A DNA stretch of 64,000 nt from Noviluteimonas gilva (lineage in GTDB: Bacteria; Pseudomonadota; Gammaproteobacteria; Xanthomonadales; Xanthomonadaceae), in contig NZ_WOXT01000001.1 of NCBI RefSeq assembly GCF_009740395.1, forward strand, positions 280,464 through 344,463. Direction: 5' to 3'. How positions within the stretch are numbered: position 1 is the first letter of the stretch; every line of letters starts with the position of its first letter. Shown piece by piece: positions 40,850-49,970 of this stretch. The notes under the pieces are model-generated. The model was not told where the DNA came from. It made no database searches and saw only the letters and a list, made by a program, of their open reading frames with translations. Made by a program: the position numbers and the translations under genes.

Positions 40850-40892
40850 GCGGACACTGTCCGCCGGACGGCGTGGTGTCCGCGTGGACACC
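40850..40892. promoter_or_regulatory. Two TGTCC/GGACA palindromes, likely activator sites
   Basis: GCGGACA-C-TGTCCGC (40850-40864) and GGTGTCC-GCGT-GGACACC (40875-40892) are both perfect inverted repeats, with another GGACAGT half-site just after. They lie about 70-110 bases upstream of the predicted start of the export operon, the usual place for binding of a sigma-54 activator, probably the one encoded at 45736. Confidence 0.6.
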
Positions 40893-40935
40893 CGGACAGT
40901 GGGGATCGCGCCCTTTTAAATCAATGGCTTGGCGT

Positions 40936-40950
40936 TGGCATGTTTCGTGC
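40936..40950 (+). promoter_or_regulatory. Sigma-54-like promoter of the export operon
   Basis: TGGCATGTTTCGTGC has GG and GC at the exact -24/-12 spacing and differs little from the consensus TGGCACG-N4-TTGC. It lies 41 bases before the adaptor start. An NtrC-type activator gene is in the same gene set. Confidence 0.65.
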
Positions 40951-40990
40951 TGCTCAGCACTTAGTCACCTTGCGAGCCCAACCCGCCACC

Positions 40991-42298
40991 ATGGCCATCC
41001 GCGACACCTCCGGACAGGATCGTCCGCTCTCTCCTCCCCCCACCCGCGCTGCCGGCGCTTCCACGTCGCGCCGCCTGCCGAAGATCAAGCGGTCCTGGCT
41101 CATCGCCGGCGGCGCGGGGCTCGGGTTGTTGCTGCTCGCCGGTTGGGTCGCCTCGGGCTGGAGCGCGGGCAATCGCTCGGTCGATGTCTCGCGCGTGCGC
41201 ATCGCGGAAGTCACGCGCGGCGACCTGGTGCGCGACATCTCCGCCGACGGCCGCGTCATCGCCGCCAACAGCCCGGTGCTGTACGCGATCGCCGGCGGCA
41301 CGGTCACGCTCAAGGTGGTCGCGGGCGACGTGGTCAAGAAGGGCCAGGCGCTCGCCGAGATCGACAGCCCCGAGTTGCGCAGCAAGCTCGCGCAGGAAGA
41401 GTCCACGCTCGCCAGCCTAGAAGCCGAAGCCAGCCGCGCCGCGCTCGATGCGCAATTGGCGCGCGCCAATGCGCGCAAGTCGCTCGACGAAGCGGAGATC
41501 GTCCGCCAGGCCGCGGTGCGTGACCTTGAGCGTTACCAGCGCGCGTTCGAAGGCGGCGCGGTGGCGCAGGTCGACGTGGCGAAGGCGCAGGACTCGCTGA
41601 AGAGCGCCGACATCGGCCTGGTGCACGCCAAGGGCGACGTCGGCCTGTCGGGCCAGGGCGCCACGCTCGACACGCGCAACAAGCGCCTGCTCGCCGATCG
41701 CCAGCGCGCGGTCGTCACCGAAATCCAGCGCCAGGTCGCCGCGCTCACGCTGCGCGCGCCTTTCGATGGCCAGGTCGGCCAGGTGCAGATCGCGCAGCGC
41801 GCGAACGTCGCGCAGAACGCGCCGGTGCTCAGCGTGGTCGACCTCACCGAATTCGAAGTCGAGATCCGCATCCCCGAAAGCTTCGCGCGCGACCTCGGCA
41901 TCGGCATGCCGGCGGAAATCCGCAGCTCGGGCGGCGCGCCGTATGAAGCGCACGTCGCCGCGGTCTCGCCGGAAGTGGTGAACGGCGAAGTCACCAGCCG
42001 CCTGCGTTTCTCCGGCAAGCAACCGCCGGGCCTGCGCCAGAACCAGCGCCTGTCCGCGCGCATCGTGATGGACACGCGCAAGAACGTGCTCCAGGTCGAG
42101 CGCGGCCCGTTCGTCGACGAAGGCGGCGGCAACAGCGCGTGGGTCATGGATGGCGACACCGCCGTCAAGAAGCCCGTGCGCCTGGGCGTCAGCAGCATCA
42201 GCGCGGTCGAGATCCTCGACGGCGTGAAGGAAGGCGACCGCATCGTGGTCTCCGGCGCCGACCAGTTCGGCGACGGCGAAAGCATCGCCATCAACTGA
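40991..42298 (+). CDS. Periplasmic adaptor of an ABC export system (MacA/HlyD-like)
   Basis: A 435-residue protein, start at ATG 40991. One N-terminal membrane helix (WLIAGGAGLGLLLLAGWVA, about residues 35-55) is followed by a lipoyl/barrel-sandwich half (VLYAIAGGTVTLKVVAGDVV), a long coiled-coil hairpin (about 125-220), the second lipoyl half (LRAPFDGQVGQVQIAQRANV) and beta-barrel/MP domains. It bridges an inner-membrane transporter to the outer membrane. First gene of the operon with an ATPase and two permeases. The substrate is not known; related systems export antibiotics or peptides. Confidence 0.9.
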   Translation: MAIRDTSGQDRPLSPPPTRAAGASTSRRLPKIKRSWLIAGGAGLGLLLLAGWVASGWSAGNRSVDVSRVRIAEVTRGDLVRDISADGRVIAANSPVLYAIAGGTVTLKVVAGDVVKKGQALAEIDSPELRSKLAQEESTLASLEAEASRAALDAQLARANARKSLDEAEIVRQAAVRDLERYQRAFEGGAVAQVDVAKAQDSLKSADIGLVHAKGDVGLSGQGATLDTRNKRLLADRQRAVVTEIQRQVAALTLRAPFDGQVGQVQIAQRANVAQNAPVLSVVDLTEFEVEIRIPESFARDLGIGMPAEIRSSGGAPYEAHVAAVSPEVVNGEVTSRLRFSGKQPPGLRQNQRLSARIVMDTRKNVLQVERGPFVDEGGGNSAWVMDGDTAVKKPVRLGVSSISAVEILDGVKEGDRIVVSGADQFGDGESIAIN

Positions 42299-42359
42299 TT
42301 CGCAACCTTTTCACCTCCTCCCGCATCCACGCTCGAACCCAAGAAGAAGGAACACCGTC

Positions 42360-43079
42360 ATGCTCGACATGCGCCAGGTCACCAAGGTCTACCGCACCGA
42401 ACTCGTCGAAACCCACGCGCTGCGTTCGCTGGACCTGCATGTGCGCGAAGGTGAATTCGTCGCCGTCACCGGGCCGTCGGGCTCGGGCAAGACGACCTTC
42501 CTCAACATCGCGGGCCTGCTGGAAACCTTCACCGGCGGCGAGTACCACCTCGACGGCCTCGACGTGCGCGGCATGTCGGACGACCAGCGCAGCAAGCTGC
42601 GCAACCAGAAGATCGGCTTCATCTTCCAGAGCTTCAACCTGATTCCCGACCTGAACCTGTTCGACAACGTCGACGTGCCGCTGCGCTATCGCGGCATGAG
42701 CGCCGCCGAGCGCAAGTCGCGCATCGAAGATGCGCTCAGCCGCGTCGGTCTTGGCTCGCGCATGAAGCATTACCCGGCCGAACTTTCGGGCGGCCAGCAG
42801 CAGCGCGCCGCCATCGCGCGTGCGCTCGCCGGCTCGCCGCGCCTGCTGCTCGCCGACGAACCGACGGGCAACCTGGATTCGCAGATGGCGCGCGGCGTGC
42901 TGGAGCTGCTGGAGGAAATCAACGCCGCCGGCACGACCATCGTGATGGTCACGCACGATCCCGAACTGGCCGCGCGCGCGCAGCGCAACGTGCACATCGT
43001 CGACGGCATGGCGACGGACCTGTCCGTCGAGCCGAGCCTGACCCGCGTCGCCGCCGCCTCGCTCGCCGAAACGCCGTAA
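42360..43079 (+). CDS. ABC transporter ATP-binding protein (MacB/LolD-type)
   Basis: A 239-residue ATPase. Walker A GPSGSGKT, Q-loop, signature LSGGQQQRAAIARALAG, Walker B LLLADEPTG and the switch His in MVTHDPEL are all present. Its sequence type (VTKVYRTELVETHALRSLDL) is that of the MacB/LolD/FtsE group, which drives mechanotransmission in permeases with extracytoplasmic domains. It lies 61 bases after the adaptor gene and 12 bases before the first permease. Confidence 0.95.
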   Translation: MLDMRQVTKVYRTELVETHALRSLDLHVREGEFVAVTGPSGSGKTTFLNIAGLLETFTGGEYHLDGLDVRGMSDDQRSKLRNQKIGFIFQSFNLIPDLNLFDNVDVPLRYRGMSAAERKSRIEDALSRVGLGSRMKHYPAELSGGQQQRAAIARALAGSPRLLLADEPTGNLDSQMARGVLELLEEINAAGTTIVMVTHDPELAARAQRNVHIVDGMATDLSVEPSLTRVAAASLAETP

Positions 43080-43091
43080 GAGGACGCCCCC

Positions 43092-44408
43092 ATGTTCGCC
43101 TACTACTTCGACCTCGCATTGCGCAGTTTCCGGCGCAATCGCGTCCTCACCGCACTGATGGTGCTGGCGATCGCGCTCGGCATCGGCGCGAGCATGACCA
43201 CGCTCACCGTCTTCCACGTGCTCTCCGGCGATCCGATCCCGCACAAGAGCGCCAAGCTCTTCACCCCGCAGCTCGACCCGCAGAGCATGGACGGCTACAC
43301 GCCGGGCGAAGAGCCCGACGACCAGGTCACGCGCTTCGACGCCGAGCAACTCCTGCGCGAAGCCAAGGGCGACAAACAGGCGCTGATGACCGGCGGCGGC
43401 GTGGCCGTGCAGCCGGACAAGCAGGGCCTTGCGCCGTTCGGCCTGGATGCGCGTTACACGTCGGCGGATTTCTTCCCGATGTTCGAGCCGACCTTCATCG
43501 CCGGCAACGGTTGGTCGAAGGCACAGGACGATGCGCACGACCGCGTCGCCGTGATCACGCGCAAGCTCGCCGAAAAGCTGTACGGCGGCGTGCAGGCCGT
43601 CGGCAAGACGTTGCGCATGGACGGCACCGACTTTCGCGTCGTCGGCGTGATGGAGGACTTCCGGCCCAAGCCGAAGTTCTACGACCTCAACTCCGACCGC
43701 TACGGCGAGGCCGAACAGATCTACCTGCCCTTCAGCACCGCGATCGACCTCAAGATGGGTCGCAACGGCTCGATGAACTGCTGGGACGACGGCAAGGAAG
43801 AGGACGATCCGGACGGCGAAACCGGCGTCAACGCGCCGTGCACCTGGATGCAGTACTGGGTGCAGCTCGACACGCCGGAGAAGGCCGAGGCCTACAAGCG
43901 TTACCTGGTGAACTACTCCGACCAGCAGCGTGCGTCGGGCCGCTTCCAGCGTCCGACCAACGTGCGCCTGCGCAGCGTCATGGAGTGGCTCGACTATCGC
44001 CGCGTGGTGCCGGGCGACGTGCGCCTGCAACTGTGGCTGGCGTTCGGATTCCTCGCGGTGTGCCTGCTCAACACGGTCGGCCTGCTGCTCGCGAAGTTCC
44101 TGCGTCGTTCCGGCGAGATCGGCGTGCGCCGTGCGCTGGGTGCGTCGCGCCGCGCGATCTTCGCGCAGTGCCTGGTGGAAGCCGGCACGGTCGGCCTGGC
44201 CGGCGGCGTGCTGGGCCTTGGCCTGTCGATGCTCGGCCTGTGGGCCGTGCGGCAACAGCCCGTCGGCTACGCGGACCTCGCGCACCTGGATCCGGCGATG
44301 TTCATCACGACGTTCGCGCTCGCCATCCTGGCCAGCGTGCTCGCAGGCCTCGTGCCCGCGTGGCATGCCTGCCAGGTGACGCCCGCCGTCCAACTCAAGT
44401 CGCAGTGA
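43092..44408 (+). CDS. FtsX/MacB-type ABC permease, first
   Basis: A 438-residue protein with one N-terminal membrane helix (LTALMVLAIALGIGASMTTL), a large periplasmic domain (about residues 45-290, with MacB_PCD features VIAGNGW-like and VVGVMEDF) and three C-terminal helices holding the FtsX motif (LAKFLRRSGEIGVRRALGAS). Two Cys residues occur in the periplasmic part (MNCWDDG, NAPCTW). It is shorter than MacB because the ATPase is a separate protein. It probably forms a heterodimer with the next permease. Confidence 0.9.
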   Translation: MFAYYFDLALRSFRRNRVLTALMVLAIALGIGASMTTLTVFHVLSGDPIPHKSAKLFTPQLDPQSMDGYTPGEEPDDQVTRFDAEQLLREAKGDKQALMTGGGVAVQPDKQGLAPFGLDARYTSADFFPMFEPTFIAGNGWSKAQDDAHDRVAVITRKLAEKLYGGVQAVGKTLRMDGTDFRVVGVMEDFRPKPKFYDLNSDRYGEAEQIYLPFSTAIDLKMGRNGSMNCWDDGKEEDDPDGETGVNAPCTWMQYWVQLDTPEKAEAYKRYLVNYSDQQRASGRFQRPTNVRLRSVMEWLDYRRVVPGDVRLQLWLAFGFLAVCLLNTVGLLLAKFLRRSGEIGVRRALGASRRAIFAQCLVEAGTVGLAGGVLGLGLSMLGLWAVRQQPVGYADLAHLDPAMFITTFALAILASVLAGLVPAWHACQVTPAVQLKSQ

Positions 44409-44416
44409 GGCCCACC

Positions 44417-45646
44417 ATGGAACTCCGCCCCATTCTTTCGACGCTTCGCCGGCACAAGACCGCCGCATCGCTGATCGTCCTCGAGATCGCGCTGAGCTGC
44501 GCGATCATCTGCAACGCCTTGTTCCTGATCAGCGAGCGACTGGAAGCGATCAACCGCACCAGCGGCTTCGACGAGCAGCACATCGTGCGCGTGCAGGTCG
44601 GCGGCATCGGCACAGACGAGAACGCCGGTGCGCTCACGCAGTCCGACCTGGTTGCGCTGCGTTCGCTGCCCGGCGTCAAGAACGCCACGACCACCAACCA
44701 GGTGCCCTTCAACAACAGTTCCTGGAACAGCAGCATCAACCTGACCAAGGAACAGACGCACCAGAACCTCAACGCCACCGTCTACATGGGCGACGTGCAG
44801 TTCCTCGACACGATGGGCCTCAAGCTCGTCGCCGGCCGCAACTTCACGGCCGACGACATCGTGGCTTGGGAAGAACTCGACAAGCCGAACAGCAAGGTGC
44901 AGCCGCACGTGGCGATCCTGTCGAAGGCCACCGCCGACAAGCTGTGGCCCGGCGAGAACCCGATCGGCAAGCAGTACTACAGCTGGGGCGACGATCCCAC
45001 GCGCGTGGTCGGCATCGTCGAGCACATGATCCGCCCGAACAACAACGGTGGCTTCGGCGCGTTCGAGTACTCGCAGCTGCTTCCGGTGCGCACGCCGTAC
45101 ACCATCGGCGGCAACTACCAGATCCGCATCGCCGATGCCTCGCAACGGCAGGCGACGCTCGATGCGGCGGAGAAGGTGCTGCTGGGCAACGCCAACAACC
45201 GACTGATCGTCGAAAAGCAGACGATGGAAGAGATGCGCTCGGAGTTCTTCCGGGGCGATCGTTCGATGGCGTGGATGCTGGTGGCGGTGTGCGTCGCGCT
45301 GCTGGTCGTCACCGCGCTCGGCATCGTCGGCCTGGCGAGCTTCTGGGTGCAGCAGCGCACGCGCCAGATCGGCGTGCGGCGTGCGCTCGGTGCGACCAAG
45401 GGCCAGATCCTGCGCTACTTCCAGACCGAGAACTTCCTGCTGGCCACGCTCGGCATCTTCCTGGGCATGGTGCTCGCCTTCGGCATCAACCAGTTGCTGA
45501 TGGGCAAGTACGAGTTGCCGCGCCTGCCCTTGATGTACCTGCCGGTCGGCGCGCTCGTGCTCTGGCTGCTCGGACAGATCTCGGTGTTCGGCCCCGCGCG
45601 CAAGGCCGCCGCGGTGCCGCCGGCGGTGGCCACCCGCTCGGTCTGA
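44417..45646 (+). CDS. FtsX/MacB-type ABC permease, second
   Basis: A 409-residue protein; ATG 44417 follows the previous stop by eight bases. The topology is the same as the first permease: helix LIVLEIALSCAIICNALFLI, a periplasmic domain (about 45-270) and three helices with VQQRTRQIGVRRALGATKGQ. It differs enough in its periplasmic domain to suggest a heterodimer rather than a recent duplicate. The tail is VPPAVATRSV. Together with the adaptor and ATPase it completes one exporter. Confidence 0.9.
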   Translation: MELRPILSTLRRHKTAASLIVLEIALSCAIICNALFLISERLEAINRTSGFDEQHIVRVQVGGIGTDENAGALTQSDLVALRSLPGVKNATTTNQVPFNNSSWNSSINLTKEQTHQNLNATVYMGDVQFLDTMGLKLVAGRNFTADDIVAWEELDKPNSKVQPHVAILSKATADKLWPGENPIGKQYYSWGDDPTRVVGIVEHMIRPNNNGGFGAFEYSQLLPVRTPYTIGGNYQIRIADASQRQATLDAAEKVLLGNANNRLIVEKQTMEEMRSEFFRGDRSMAWMLVAVCVALLVVTALGIVGLASFWVQQRTRQIGVRRALGATKGQILRYFQTENFLLATLGIFLGMVLAFGINQLLMGKYELPRLPLMYLPVGALVLWLLGQISVFGPARKAAAVPPAVATRSV

Positions 45647-45684
45647 TCTTCACAACCTGAGGTTCCCGGCCTCCCACGGGCCAT

Positions 45685-45720
45685 GGGGGCCGCGCCGGAT
45701 GCGGCGCGGCCCCCTTCTTT
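45685..45720 (+). terminator. Strong GC hairpin between the exporter and regulator genes
   Basis: GGGGGCCGCGCCG, loop GATG, CGGCGCGGCCCCC, followed by TTCTTT. It fits an intrinsic terminator that reduces or stops read-through from the exporter genes into the regulator-kinase pair; the latter would then need some read-through or its own promoter. Confidence 0.7.
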
Positions 45721-45735
45721 CGGTACGCTTGCGCC

Positions 45736-47079
45736 ATGCCCACGATCCTGGTCATCGACGACAACCCCGCCGTCGCCACGGCGCTGGAAACGCTGTTCTC
45801 GCTGCACGACATCGATACGCGCTCGGTCACCTCGCCCGACGATGGCCTGGCGTTGCTCGCGCGCGAGCCGATCGACCTGGTCGTGCAGGACATGAACTTC
45901 CACGCCGACACGACCTCGGGCGAGGAAGGCGTGGCCTTGTTCGGCGCGATCCGCGAACGCCACCCCGACCTGCCCGTCATCCTGCTCACCGCGTGGACGC
46001 ACCTGGAATCGGCTGTCGACCTGGTAAAGGCCGGCGCCGCCGATTACCTCGCCAAGCCGTGGGACGACCGCAAGCTGCTCGCGACGGTCAACAACCTGCT
46101 CGAACTGGCGGCCACGCGCGACGAACTACAACGCCATCGCAGCGGTGAACGCCGTCGTCGCGATGCACTGCTGCGCGAACATGATCTCAGAGGCCTGGTG
46201 TTCGCCGATGCGGCGAGCGAAGCGACGCTGATGCTCGCCTGCCAGGTCGCGCGTTCGGATCTTCCCGTGTTGATCACCGGCCCCAACGGCACCGGCAAGG
46301 AAAAGTACGCCGAGATCATCCACGCGAATTCCAGCGTGCGGAACGGCCCGTTCGTCGCCGTGAATTGCGGCGCGTTGCCGGGCGACTTGATCGAAGCTGA
46401 GTTGTTCGGCGCCGACGCCGGTGCCTACACGGGTGCGAACAAAGCGCGCGAAGGCAAGTTCGAAGCCGCGGACGGCGGCACCTTGTTCCTCGACGAAATC
46501 GGCACGCTGCCGCTCGCCGGGCAGGTGAAGTTGTTGCGCGTGCTCGAAACGGGTCGCTTCCAACGCCTGGGCAGCAATCGCGAGCGCGAAGTCAAAGTGC
46601 GCGTGATCAGCGCGACCAACGCCGACCTCGCCTCGCTCATCGCGGCGGCGCAATTTCGCGAAGACCTCTTCTACCGGCTCAATGCGATCGAACTGAAGTT
46701 GTTGCCGCTCGCGCAACGGCCCGACGACATCCTTCCGCTCGCACGCCACTTCCTGCCCGAGGGCCGGCGCATCGGCGCCGCGGCCGAACGTGCGCTGCGC
46801 GCGCACGCGTGGCCCGGCAACGTGCGTGAGTTGCGCAACACGCTGCAGCGCGCGGGATTGCTCGCGCGCGCCGACGAACTGACGCCCGAAGACCTCGGCC
46901 TGCAGGCGCCACCCGTGGCCGTGCAAGCGAGCGCGTCGAACGACGAACCCGATCGTGCCGCGATCGAATCCGCACTCGACCGCGCAGGCGGCGTGCTCGC
47001 GCAGGCGGCGAGCGAACTGGGCATGTCGCGCCAGGCGTTGTATCGCCGGCTCGACCGCCTCGGCATCAAGCGCGACTAG
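45736..47079 (+). CDS. Sigma-54-dependent response regulator of the export operon
   Basis: A 447-residue protein. The receiver domain has ILVIDDNPAV and phosphoacceptor Asp in LVVQDMNFHAD, with an unusual short insert (TTSGEEG). The AAA+ domain has Walker A GPNGTGKE (about 182), the sigma-54 loop as GAYTGA (about residue 229; Tyr in place of Phe is known to be tolerated in other family members), Walker B GTLFLDEIG and VRVISATNADL. A Fis-type helix-turn-helix (LGMSRQALYRRLDRLGI) ends it. It should bind the palindromes ahead of the adaptor gene and switch on the exporter with RpoN. Confidence 0.93.
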   Translation: MPTILVIDDNPAVATALETLFSLHDIDTRSVTSPDDGLALLAREPIDLVVQDMNFHADTTSGEEGVALFGAIRERHPDLPVILLTAWTHLESAVDLVKAGAADYLAKPWDDRKLLATVNNLLELAATRDELQRHRSGERRRRDALLREHDLRGLVFADAASEATLMLACQVARSDLPVLITGPNGTGKEKYAEIIHANSSVRNGPFVAVNCGALPGDLIEAELFGADAGAYTGANKAREGKFEAADGGTLFLDEIGTLPLAGQVKLLRVLETGRFQRLGSNREREVKVRVISATNADLASLIAAAQFREDLFYRLNAIELKLLPLAQRPDDILPLARHFLPEGRRIGAAAERALRAHAWPGNVRELRNTLQRAGLLARADELTPEDLGLQAPPVAVQASASNDEPDRAAIESALDRAGGVLAQAASELGMSRQALYRRLDRLGIKRD

Positions 47080-47087
47080 GCGCCATC

Positions 47088-48398
47088 GTGTTCAATCGCC
47101 GACTGACGCTCAGCGTGACCTTCACGATCCTGGCCGCGGCCTATCTCGTGCTGACCTCCGTCGTCGCGGTGCTGCTGGCGGCGGTGCTCGAAGAACCGTG
47201 GTGGGCGATCCTGATCGCGCCGGCGATGCTGCTGCCCCTGCTGTACTACCACGTGCGGCGCGCATTCGCGCCGATGCGCTCGTTGTTCCGCGCGTTGGCG
47301 GGCACGGTGGCGAGCTATCGCGACGGCGATTTCGGCTTCGGCCTGTCGTGGCATGCGAAGAACGAACTCGGCGACCTGGTCGATGCGCACAACGCGCTGG
47401 GCGATGCGTTGCGCGACCAACGCCTGGCGCTGGTGCAGCGCGAGTTGTTGCTCGACACGATGGTGCAGCACACGCCGGTGGCGATGGTGCTGATCGATCC
47501 GCATCATCGCGTCGTGCACGGCAATCTCGCCGCGCGCAAGTTGCTCGGCGACGGCAAGCGCGTGGAAGGACGCTCGTTCGACGAGATCCTCGAGCGAGCC
47601 CCGGAGGCGCTGAGCGAAGCGCTGCATCGCGGTGGCGACGGCATGTTCACCGTCGGCGACGAGGAACACGAAGAGATCTACCACCTCTCGCGCCGCACCT
47701 TCCGCCTCAACGGCCGCAAGCACGAGTTGATCCTGCTGCGCCAGCTCACCGCGGAGCTGCGCCGCCAGGAAGTGCAGACGTGGAAGAAAGTGATCCGCGT
47801 GATCAGCCACGAGTTGAACAACTCGCTGGCGCCGATCGCGTCGCTCGCGCATTCGGGTGCGGAGCTCGTTCGGCGCGGGCAGTACGAACGACTGCCGAAC
47901 GCGCTGGCGACGATCGAGGATCGTGCGCGACATCTCGAAGGCTTCATCCGCGATTACGCGCGCTTCGCCAAGTTGCCGGCGCCGCGCGTGGAAGCGGTGG
48001 ATTGGAAGCGCTTCGTCGCGCAGCTGCGCTCGCAGGTGGAGTTCGTCTACGACGGCGCGGAAGAACCCGGCGTGGGGCGCTTCGACGCCGCGCAGTTGTC
48101 GCAATGCCTGCTCAACCTGTTGAAGAACGCGCACGAGTCCGGTTCGCCTGCGGGCGACGTTGCGCTGGCGTTGAAGCGTTTGCCCGATAGCTGGCGCATC
48201 GAAGTGCTCGACCGCGGCAGCGGCATGAACGAAGCGGTGCTCGCCAATGCCTTGCTGCCGTTCTATTCGACCAAGCGCCACGGCACGGGTTTGGGCCTGG
48301 CGCTCGCGCGCGAAATCGCGGAAGCGCACGGCGGGCGCATCGCGTTGCTCAACCGCCAAGGTGGCGGACTCTGCGTGGCGATGACGTTGCCGGCCTGA
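47088..48398 (+). CDS. NtrY-like membrane histidine kinase
   Basis: A 436-residue protein starting at GTG 47088, eight bases after the regulator stop. Two N-terminal helices (LTLSVTFTILAAAYLVLTSV, then WWAILIAPAMLLPLLYYHV) have almost no periplasmic loop, so it probably senses something within the membrane. A HAMP-like linker, a PAS domain (HTPVAMVLIDPHHRVVHGN), the phosphoacceptor motif VISHELNNSLAPIASLAH, and an ATPase domain (LLNLLKNAHESG, GTGLGLALAREI) follow. It is the likely partner of the regulator just upstream; membrane-perturbing drugs or peptides are a plausible signal. Confidence 0.92.
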   Translation: MFNRRLTLSVTFTILAAAYLVLTSVVAVLLAAVLEEPWWAILIAPAMLLPLLYYHVRRAFAPMRSLFRALAGTVASYRDGDFGFGLSWHAKNELGDLVDAHNALGDALRDQRLALVQRELLLDTMVQHTPVAMVLIDPHHRVVHGNLAARKLLGDGKRVEGRSFDEILERAPEALSEALHRGGDGMFTVGDEEHEEIYHLSRRTFRLNGRKHELILLRQLTAELRRQEVQTWKKVIRVISHELNNSLAPIASLAHSGAELVRRGQYERLPNALATIEDRARHLEGFIRDYARFAKLPAPRVEAVDWKRFVAQLRSQVEFVYDGAEEPGVGRFDAAQLSQCLLNLLKNAHESGSPAGDVALALKRLPDSWRIEVLDRGSGMNEAVLANALLPFYSTKRHGTGLGLALAREIAEAHGGRIALLNRQGGGLCVAMTLPA

Positions 48399-48534
48399 AT
48401 ACGCGCATCGCGCCGCCGAACAAAAAGCAGGCGTGAATTTGACGTAAGCATTCCGCAATCCCCTCCTCGGGTGTCCGGTCGCCACGCGGGCGCGCGTTGC
48501 ACGGGGTGACGTTCGCTGGACGGAGGAGACGCGC

Positions 48535-49249
48535 ATGCGTTCCTCGACGATGTGCTTGCTGTTGTTGTTGCTCCCCGCGTGCACGCCACCGGCGGGCACC
48601 GGCCCGGTGACCAAGACGATCACGGTCGCCCCCATGTGCGCATTGCTCGCCACCGATTCGATGGTCGCGCCGGTGAGCAACACGCCGGTCACCTCCGAAC
48701 GCACCGACGCCGCAACGGCGCATGGCTTCGTCCGCCTGCACGGAACGACGGGGCAGCGCGGCAATACGACACCACCGGGCTCGCGCAACGACGTGTTCGC
48801 CTTCTCCGAGGGTTGGCTGCGCCACCCGGTGATGCCGGTCGTGTTCCGCGCGCAGGTGCATCCGGCGCCGCGGCCTGCGCCCTTCAACGATTTCGCGGCG
48901 AGCGCGTGGACGATCAGCACGCAGGATGCGACCGGGCGCTGGTCGGGGCCGTTGTTCACCGGTTCGGCGAATCGCGGCTTTACGGAAGTCGACGATCGCG
49001 CCGCCGCCATTCGCACCGCGCCGCAGTTGATGCCGGTGGGCGTGGCGAGCCCGCAGATGTTCGCATGCGCAGGGACGCGGTCGGACGACAGCACCATCCG
49101 CACGACCTCGTTGTTCGAACTGCGCGTGCCCGTGCCTGCGTCCAACATCCGCGCCGCGACCTTCGTCCAGGATCTATTGAACGGCGACGATCGCTTCGTG
49201 CCGAATGCGCCCGGCCCGCTGATCGGGCCCTCGGCGCCGCCGACCCCGC
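48535..49249 (+). pseudogene. Lipoprotein gene, 5' part of an apparently frameshifted gene
   Basis: The frame starting at 48535 (GGAGGAG upstream) opens with a signal peptide and lipobox LLLLLPAC (Cys16), so it should be a lipoprotein. It continues with good third-position GC to about 49248, after which the codons turn poor until a stop at 49320. From about 49250 the coding signal continues in the next frame (see next entry). It contains VFAFSEGWLRHPVMPVVFRAQ and FNDFAASAWTISTQ, but no family recognised. Either a one-base indel split the gene or a sequencing error did. The two parts together would give about 475 residues. Confidence 0.5.
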
Positions 49250-49960
49250 GTGAGCGCGCCCGCGGGCAATCACGCGCAGAACGGATCGGTGAAATGCGCG
49301 ATGACGCAGTTCGAAGATGATGTCGCCACGCGCGAGCTGCACATGCTCACCATCGACAACGGTGTGCTGTACCACGCCATGGCGAGCGACTTCGGCACGA
49401 CGACCACCGAATCGGGCAGCACGTTCAACCGATTCCGCGCGGTTTCCCCGTGGGGCGACGTGCAGCAGGCGCTCGGCAGCAGCCTCGGACCGGTCGTCGC
49501 CGTCACCGCGGTGGCGCGTCCGCGCATGATTTCGGTCTTCTTCGTAACGCAGGGCACCGACAGTCGGTTCCGACTGTTCCACACGGTGCGCCAGTCGCAG
49601 GGCAGAACGTGGCGGCCCGTCGACGATGTGCTCGCGCTCACCGGTGGTACGCCGAGCACCATGCAGTTCGATGTCGCCGCGGGCACATGTCCGCTGTTCG
49701 GCGAAGAGGCCACGGGCGCGACCGGGAGCGTGGACGAACTGGTCTACGTCATGTTCCAGCCGGATCGCAAGATGCTCCTCGGCCGCGTCGTGTCGACGCC
49801 GCGCCAATGGAACAACAGCGCGTTGAACGGCATCTGGTCGCCGCTGAGCGATGTCACGACGCTGATGGCGACCACGAGCGACACGACGCGCAACCACCGG
49901 CTCGAAACGTTGTGGATTTCCACGCGCCCGTTCACCGACAACGCGATGCCGCCGCCCTGA
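49250..49960 (+). pseudogene. 3' part of the frameshifted lipoprotein gene
   Basis: A 236-residue reading frame beginning at a GTG (49250) that has no ribosome site. Dropping a single base at 49249 would fuse it to the frame from 48535. Its protein has repeated strands such as MLTIDNGVLYHAMASDF, FRLFHTVRQSQGRTWRPV and LLGRVVSTPRQWN, suggesting a beta-propeller or lectin-like fold of the kind that opens with aspartate/Trp strands; this is a guess. It ends ten bases before the next lipoprotein gene. It could also be a separate gene read by translational coupling. Confidence 0.45.
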
Positions 49961-49970
49961 GGAGGACACC

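Noticed and set aside
38929..40990. Possible glmS ribozyme near glmS
   Set aside because: That ribozyme belongs to Gram-positive bacteria; the glmS upstream region here is explained by sigma-54 sites of the divergent exporter operon.
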